The notes beneath the pieces were generated by a model. That model was not told the DNA's origin. It saw nothing but the letters and a program-made list of their open reading frames with translations, and did no database searches. The translations under genes and the position numbers were made by a program. This document shows, in pieces, positions 60,329 through 64,000 of a stretch of 64,000 nt of DNA. Source of the DNA: Franconibacter helveticus LMG 23732 (GTDB taxonomy: Bacteria; Pseudomonadota; Gammaproteobacteria; Enterobacterales; Enterobacteriaceae); contig NZ_AWFX01000026.1 in assembly GCF_000463115.2 (NCBI RefSeq), positions 1 to 64,000 on the forward strand, in the 5' to 3' direction. Position 1 is the stretch's first letter, and every line of letters begins with the position of its first letter.

Positions 60329-60613
60329 TTAACCATAAATGTTGGCGCGGTCACGTAACTCTTTACCTGGTTTAAAGTGCGGAACGTATTTACCTTCCAG
60401 TTCCACTTTGTCGCCGGTTTTGGGATTACGTCCGGTGCGAGGAGCGCGATAGTGTAAGGAGAAGCTGCCGAAACCCCGGATTTCAATACGCTCGCCCTGG
60501 GCAAGAGTAGAGGCCATATGTTCCAGCATCTCTTTTACCGCATCTTCCACCGCTTTCGCCGGGATATGGGAGTGCTGGCTTGCAAGTCTTTCTATGAGTT
60601 CTGACTTGGTCAT
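60329..60613 (-). CDS. ihfB: Integration host factor beta subunit
   Basis: 94-aa DNA-bending protein of the HU/IHF family, partner of Ihf[34 protein letters not shown] forms the dimer body. [29 protein letters not shown] carries the DNA-intercalating arm, with the tip proline in RNPKTGD and [18 protein letters not shown] before it. Length as in E. coli. It follows rpsA by about 90 bp on the same strand. Confidence 0.98.
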   Translation of the reverse strand: MTKSELIERLASQHSHIPAKAVEDAVKEMLEHMASTLAQGERIEIRGFGSFSLHYRAPRTGRNPKTGDKVELEGKYVPHFKPGKELRDRANIYG

Positions 60614-60664
60614 GTTTCCTCCGGTTTTCTTCCATTACGGAAAATTATTACAGCTATCATCGAA

Positions 60665-60688
60665 CAAGGGCGGCCGAAGCCGCCCTGA
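60665..60688 (-). terminator. Hairpin after rpsA
   Basis: AGGGCGGC TTCG GCCGCCCT on the minus strand, with only a weak T-rich tail (TTGTT), between rpsA and ihfB; probably a partial terminator that also stabilises the rpsA mRNA end. Confidence 0.65.
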
Positions 60689-60704
60689 TTTAGCGCCCGG
60701 ACGA

Positions 60705-62378
60705 TTACTCGCCTTTAGCTGCTTTGAACGCTTCAGCCATTGCGTTAGAGAAGTTGCCTTCTTCCTGTTTGTTGTTAACAGAAGCGATTGCATCTTTCTC
60801 GTCTGCTTCGTCTTTAGCACGAACAGACAGGCTTACTACGCGGTTCTTACGGTCAACGCCAGTGAATTTAGCTTCAACGTCGTCGCCTACGTTCAGAACC
60901 AGAGTAGCGTCTTCTACGCGGTCACGAGAAGCTTCAGAAGCGCGCAGGTAACCTTCAACGCCGTCTGCTAATTCAACTGTAGCACCTTTCGCGTCAACTG
61001 CCGTTACTTTACCAGTAACGATAGCGCCTTTCTTGTTCAGCGCAACGTAGTTGTTGAACGGATCTTCCGCCAGCTGCTTAACGCCCAGGGAGATACGCTC
61101 GCGCTCTGCGTCAACCTGCAGAACAACGGCTGCGATTTCGTCGCCTTTTTTGTATTCACGAACTGCTTCTTCGCCTGCAACGTTCCAGGAGATGTCAGAC
61201 AGGTGAACCAGGCCGTCGATACCGCCGTCCAGGCCGATGAAGATACCGAAGTCAGTGATAGACTTGATTTTACCTTCAACGCGGTCGCCTTTGTTGTGGG
61301 TTTCAGCGAACTGCTGCCACGGGTTGGCTTTGCACTGCTTCAGGCCCAGGGAGATACGACGACGTTCTTCGTCGATATCCAGAACCATAACTTCCACTAC
61401 GTCGCCCACGTTAACAACTTTGGACGGGTGGATGTTTTTGTTGGTCCAGTCCATTTCGGAAACGTGCACCAGGCCTTCAACGCCTTCTTCGATTTCAACG
61501 AAGCAGCCGTAGTCGGTCAGGTTGGTCACGCGGCCAGTCAGCTTGGTGCCTTCCGGGTAGCGCTTAGCGATAGCGACCCACGGATCTTCGCCCAGCTGTT
61601 TCAGACCCAGAGAAACACGGGTACGCTCGCGGTCGAACTTCAGCACTTTAACAGTGATTTCGTCGCCCACATTGACGATTTCGCTCGGATGCTTAACGCG
61701 TTTCCAGGCCATGTCAGTGATGTGCAGCAGGCCGTCAACGCCGCCCAGATCAACGAATGCACCGTAGTCAGTGAGGTTCTTAACGATACCTTTAACTTCC
61801 ATGCCTTCCTGGAGGTTTTCCAGCAGCTGATCGCGCTCTGCGCTGTTTTCAGATTCGATAACGGCACGACGGGAAACCACAACGTTGTTGCGCTTCTGGT
61901 CCAGCTTGATGACTTTGAACTCAAGCTCTTTGCCTTCAAGGTGCAGGGTGTCACGAACCGGACGCACGTCTACCAGAGAACCCGGCAGGAACGCACGAAT
62001 ACCGTTCAGCTCAACAGTGAAGCCGCCCTTGACTTTGCCATTGATAACACCAGTAACGGTTGCAGCTTCTTCGTAAGCTTTTTCCAGCATCAGCCACGCT
62101 TCGTGACGTTTAGCTTTCTCACGAGACAGCAGGGTTTCGCCGAAACCGTCTTCTACTGCATCCAGAGCAACGTCAACTTCGTCACCAACCTGGATTTCAA
62201 TTTCGCCCTGGGCGTTTTTGAACTGCTCTGCCGGAATGGCGGACTCAGATTTCAGACCGGCGTCAACCAGTACTACGTCTTTGTCGATAGCAACAACAAC
62301 ACCACGAACGATAGAACCCGGGCGGGTTTCGATTTCTTTCAGGGATTCTTCAAAAAGTTGAGCAAAAGATTCAGTCAT
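60705..62378 (-). CDS. rpsA: 30S ribosomal protein S1
   Basis: 557-aa protein with six S1 (OB-fold) repeats, needed for translation initiation on most mRNAs. The first two repeats bind the ribosome and the others bind RNA; typical repeat cores are [41 protein letters not shown] and [21 protein letters not shown]. Codon use is strongly biased to major codons, as expected for a ribosomal protein, which also creates long open antisense frames. It autoregulates translation through its leader in E. coli. The leader here, 62379-62489, contains ACTCTGAAGATTAAAC before the ATG without a canonical Shine-Dalgarno, consistent with that. Confidence 0.99.
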   Translation of the reverse strand: MTESFAQLFEESLKEIETRPGSIVRGVVVAIDKDVVLVDAGLKSESAIPAEQFKNAQGEIEIQVGDEVDVALDAVEDGFGETLLSREKAKRHEAWLMLEKAYEEAATVTGVINGKVKGGFTVELNGIRAFLPGSLVDVRPVRDTLHLEGKELEFKVIKLDQKRNNVVVSRRAVIESENSAERDQLLENLQEGMEVKGIVKNLTDYGAFVDLGGVDGLLHITDMAWKRVKHPSEIVNVGDEITVKVLKFDRERTRVSLGLKQLGEDPWVAIAKRYPEGTKLTGRVTNLTDYGCFVEIEEGVEGLVHVSEMDWTNKNIHPSKVVNVGDVVEVMVLDIDEERRRISLGLKQCKANPWQQFAETHNKGDRVEGKIKSITDFGIFIGLDGGIDGLVHLSDISWNVAGEEAVREYKKGDEIAAVVLQVDAERERISLGVKQLAEDPFNNYVALNKKGAIVTGKVTAVDAKGATVELADGVEGYLRASEASRDRVEDATLVLNVGDDVEAKFTGVDRKNRVVSLSVRAKDEADEKDAIASVNNKQEEGNFSNAMAEAFKAAKGE

Positions 62379-62489
62379 GTTTAATCTTCAGAGTTTAAAT
62401 TAACGTCCACCTGGCATCGTGCTGGATGGGGTTGTTTCACATACCCGCTGTCACTCCATTGCAGCGGGGGTACTGCAAATTCTGTCGCG

Positions 62490-63176
62490 TTATTTCGCGA
62501 GCGCCAGCTTTTCGCGGGCGTAATTCAGCGCTTTTTCAATGACTTGCTCAATACTCAGGCGGGTTGAGTCCAGCACTAAAGCATCTTCAGCAGGCACCAG
62601 CGGCGCTACTGGCCGGTTACGATCGCGCTCATCGCGCTCTTTTATCTCGGCCAAAAGGCGTTCAAAGTTAACACTAAACCCCTTTTCCTGCAACTGTAGC
62701 ATACGGCGATGCGCGCGCTCTTCCGAGGAAGCATCGAGGAAAATTTTTACTGGCGCATCAGGGAATACCACGGTTCCCATGTCGCGTCCGTCGGCAATCA
62801 AACCGGGGTTTTCGCGAAAAGCGCGTTGGCGGCGCAGCAATGCTTCGCGCACGCGCGGAAAAGCGGCAACCTGCGAGGCGGCGTTCGCTACTTCCTGGGT
62901 ACGAATCTCACCACTGACGTCTTCTCCTTCAAGCACGACTTCCAGCTCGCCGTTCTGGGCGATAAAACGCACATCCAGATGAGCAGCCAACGGCACCAGT
63001 GCTTCTTCGGAAGTTACATCGACATGATGATGCAATGCCGCCAGCGCCAGAACGCGGTAGATAGCGCCTGAATCCAGCAGATGCCACTGCAAGGCTTCAG
63101 CCATGGCTTTACACAGCGTGCCCTTGCCAGCGCCGCTTGGGCCGTCAATGGTAATTACCGGGGCGGATGCCGTCAT
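62490..63176 (-). CDS. cmk: Cytidylate kinase
   Basis: 228-aa kinase phosphorylating CMP and dCMP. P-loop [20 protein letters not shown] near residues 9-26, [16 protein letters not shown], the CMP-binding insert with [18 protein letters not shown], and the [16 protein letters not shown] and [12 protein letters not shown] motifs. The start at 63176 ([12 protein letters not shown]) is set by homology; eleven in-frame codons lie upstream. It precedes rpsA on the same strand, the usual cmk-rpsA arrangement. Confidence 0.98.
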   Translation of the reverse strand: MTASAPVITIDGPSGAGKGTLCKAMAEALQWHLLDSGAIYRVLALAALHHHVDVTSEEALVPLAAHLDVRFIAQNGELEVVLEGEDVSGEIRTQEVANAASQVAAFPRVREALLRRQRAFRENPGLIADGRDMGTVVFPDAPVKIFLDASSEERAHRRMLQLQEKGFSVNFERLLAEIKERDERDRNRPVAPLVPAEDALVLDSTRLSIEQVIEKALNYAREKLALAK

Positions 63177-63333
63177 CTTTTTCTCCTTCAATAAATGGCA
63201 GGCCTGCAACGTGAACGGCGCGCATTATACGCCCGTGCGCAACAGACTGTTATCTTTGCGACGAAATATCATCGTTATTGACGCTGAGTGTAGAAGAATT
63301 GGGCAAACGCGCTGTAAGGATATGTCATGAAAA

Positions 63334-63359
63334 GAAACCGCATCCTGGGATGCGGTTTG
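63334..63359 (-). terminator. aroA terminator
   Basis: AAACCGCATCC TGG GATGCGGTTT directly after the aroA stop, with TTTCATGAC following on the minus strand. 63177-63333 otherwise holds the cmk upstream region, with no further feature seen. Confidence 0.75.
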
Positions 63360-63363
63360 GCTG

Positions 63364-64000
63364 TCAGGCTGGTGTGCTAATGCGGGCAAGTTGCACGAAA
63401 TAGTCCGGGAAGGTTTTAGCAGTGCATTTCGGATCAAGGATGGTCACTGGCGTATCGGAGAGCGCCACCAGAGAGAAACACATCGCCATACGGTGATCGT
63501 TATAAGTGCCAATTTCCGCAATCTGAAGCTTAGCTGGCGGCGTTATGCTGATGTAGTCATGCCCTTCATCCACTACCGCGCCGACTTTGCGCAGCTCCGT
63601 CGCCATGGCCGCCAGGCGGTCCGTTTCTTTCACACGCCAGTTATAAATATTACGCAGCGTCGTGGTGCCTTTAGCGAACAGCGCCGTCGTCGCGATGGTC
63701 ATCGCCGCATCAGGAATGTGGTTCATGTCCATATCGATAGCGTTTAATTCGCCACGGCTACAGGCAATGTAATCATCGCCCCAACAAATTTTGGCGCCCA
63801 TTTTTTCCAGCACATCGGCGAAGCGGATATCGCCCTGCACGCTGTTGCGTCCAATGCCGGTGACTTTAACCGTCCCGCCCTTAATCGCCGCAGCCGCGAG
63901 GAAATAAGAGGCTGAAGAAGCATCGCCCTCAACCAGATATTCGCCTGGCGACTGATATTGCTGGCCGCCGCGCACAACGAAACGCTGGTAATGTTGGTTT
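63364..64000 (-). CDS. aroA: 5-enolpyruvylshikimate-3-phosphate synthase, C-terminal part (gene runs off the window)
   Basis: The last about 212 codons of EPSP synthase, which transfers enolpyruvyl from PEP to shikimate-3-phosphate in aromatic amino acid synthesis. The visible part begins [20 protein letters not shown] and includes [52 protein letters not shown] with the catalytic Asp, [18 protein letters not shown], and the PEP-binding [11 protein letters not shown] and [10 protein letters not shown]. The frame is open at the right edge, so the N-terminal half lies outside. It precedes cmk on the same strand. Confidence 0.98.
   Translation of the reverse strand, partial: NQHYQRFVVRGGQQYQSPGEYLVEGDASSASYFLAAAAIKGGTVKVTGIGRNSVQGDIRFADVLEKMGAKICWGDDYIACSRGELNAIDMDMNHIPDAAMTIATTALFAKGTTTLRNIYNWRVKETDRLAAMATELRKVGAVVDEGHDYISITPPAKLQIAEIGTYNDHRMAMCFSLVALSDTPVTILDPKCTAKTFPDYFVQLARISTPA

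Noticed and set aside
61203-62384. A 393-codon open frame on the plus strand antisense to rpsA
   Set aside because: It mirrors the coding frame of S1; long antisense frames arise from the strong codon bias of ribosomal genes. It has no ribosome site and no recognisable domain.

Overview
The window is a stretch of enterobacterial chromosome (Enterobacteriaceae; protein sequences and gene order point to the Cronobacter/Franconibacter/Enterobacter neighbourhood, but I cannot fix the genus by eye). From position 1085 onward nearly every gene is a recognisable orthologue of the E. coli 21-22 min region, in the order rlmI-hspQ-yccU-yccT(csgI)-mgsA-helD-yccF-yccS-tfoX-sulA-ompA-matP-lonH-fabA-rmf-pqiCBA-uup-rlmL-ycbX-zapC-pyrD-ssuEADCB-pepN-pncB-asnS-ompF-aspC-gloC-ycbK-ldtD-mukBEF-cmoM-elyC-ycbJ-[DUF2000 gene / Lrp-type regulator]-kdsB-ycaR-ycaQ-lpxK-msbA-comEC-ihfB-rpsA-cmk-aroA(partial). 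No rRNA, tRNA, CRISPR array or insertion sequence was found.

Region by region. 1-1130 is the end of an integrated mobile element (prophage or island). It is visibly more AT-rich than the rest and carries a serine recombinase whose start codon lies 11 bp from the rlmI start codon. The element has replaced the native start and promoter of rlmI with its own sequence. 1-9.9 kb then holds rRNA modification, heat shock, methylglyoxal and membrane genes. 9.9-15.3 kb holds the SOS inhibitor sulA with a textbook LexA box, ompA with its long leader, Ter-domain organiser matP, the Lon-like lonH, fabA with FadR and FabR sites, and rmf (55 codons). 15.5-23.1 kb is one leftward operon rlmL-uup-pqiABC. 23-26 kb holds ycbX, zapC and pyrD with a PurR box and pyrimidine-sensing leader hairpin. 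26.2-30.5 kb is the alkanesulfonate operon ssuEADCB. 30.5-42.5 kb holds pepN, pncB, asnS, the porin ompF behind a long AT-rich OmpR-type control region, aspC, gloC, ycbK and ldtD. 42.6-51.7 kb holds the cmoM-mukF-mukE-mukB condensin operon, elyC and ycbJ. 51.7-52.8 kb is a two-gene accessory pair absent from this place in E. coli K-12. 52.8-64 kb holds kdsB-ycaR, ycaQ, lpxK-msbA, comEC, ihfB, rpsA, cmk and the 3' end of aroA.

Functional themes are envelope construction (LpxK, MsbA, KdsB, OmpA, OmpF, LdtD, YcbK, ElyC, PqiABC), chromosome and division control (MukBEF, MatP, ZapC, SulA, IHF), translation (RpsA, AsnS, RlmI, RlmL, CmoM, Rmf) and sulfur, nucleotide and cofactor metabolism (Ssu, PyrD, Cmk, PncB). 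This is mostly core genome. The places most worth a second look are the element/rlmI junction at the left edge, the DUF2000/Lrp pair, a long inverted repeat before ssuE, a matS-like sequence before matP, and the altered constriction loop of the OmpF porin. I saw nothing that amounts to a complete undescribed multi-gene system; the mobile element, of which only one gene is visible, would be the place to look, to the left of this window.
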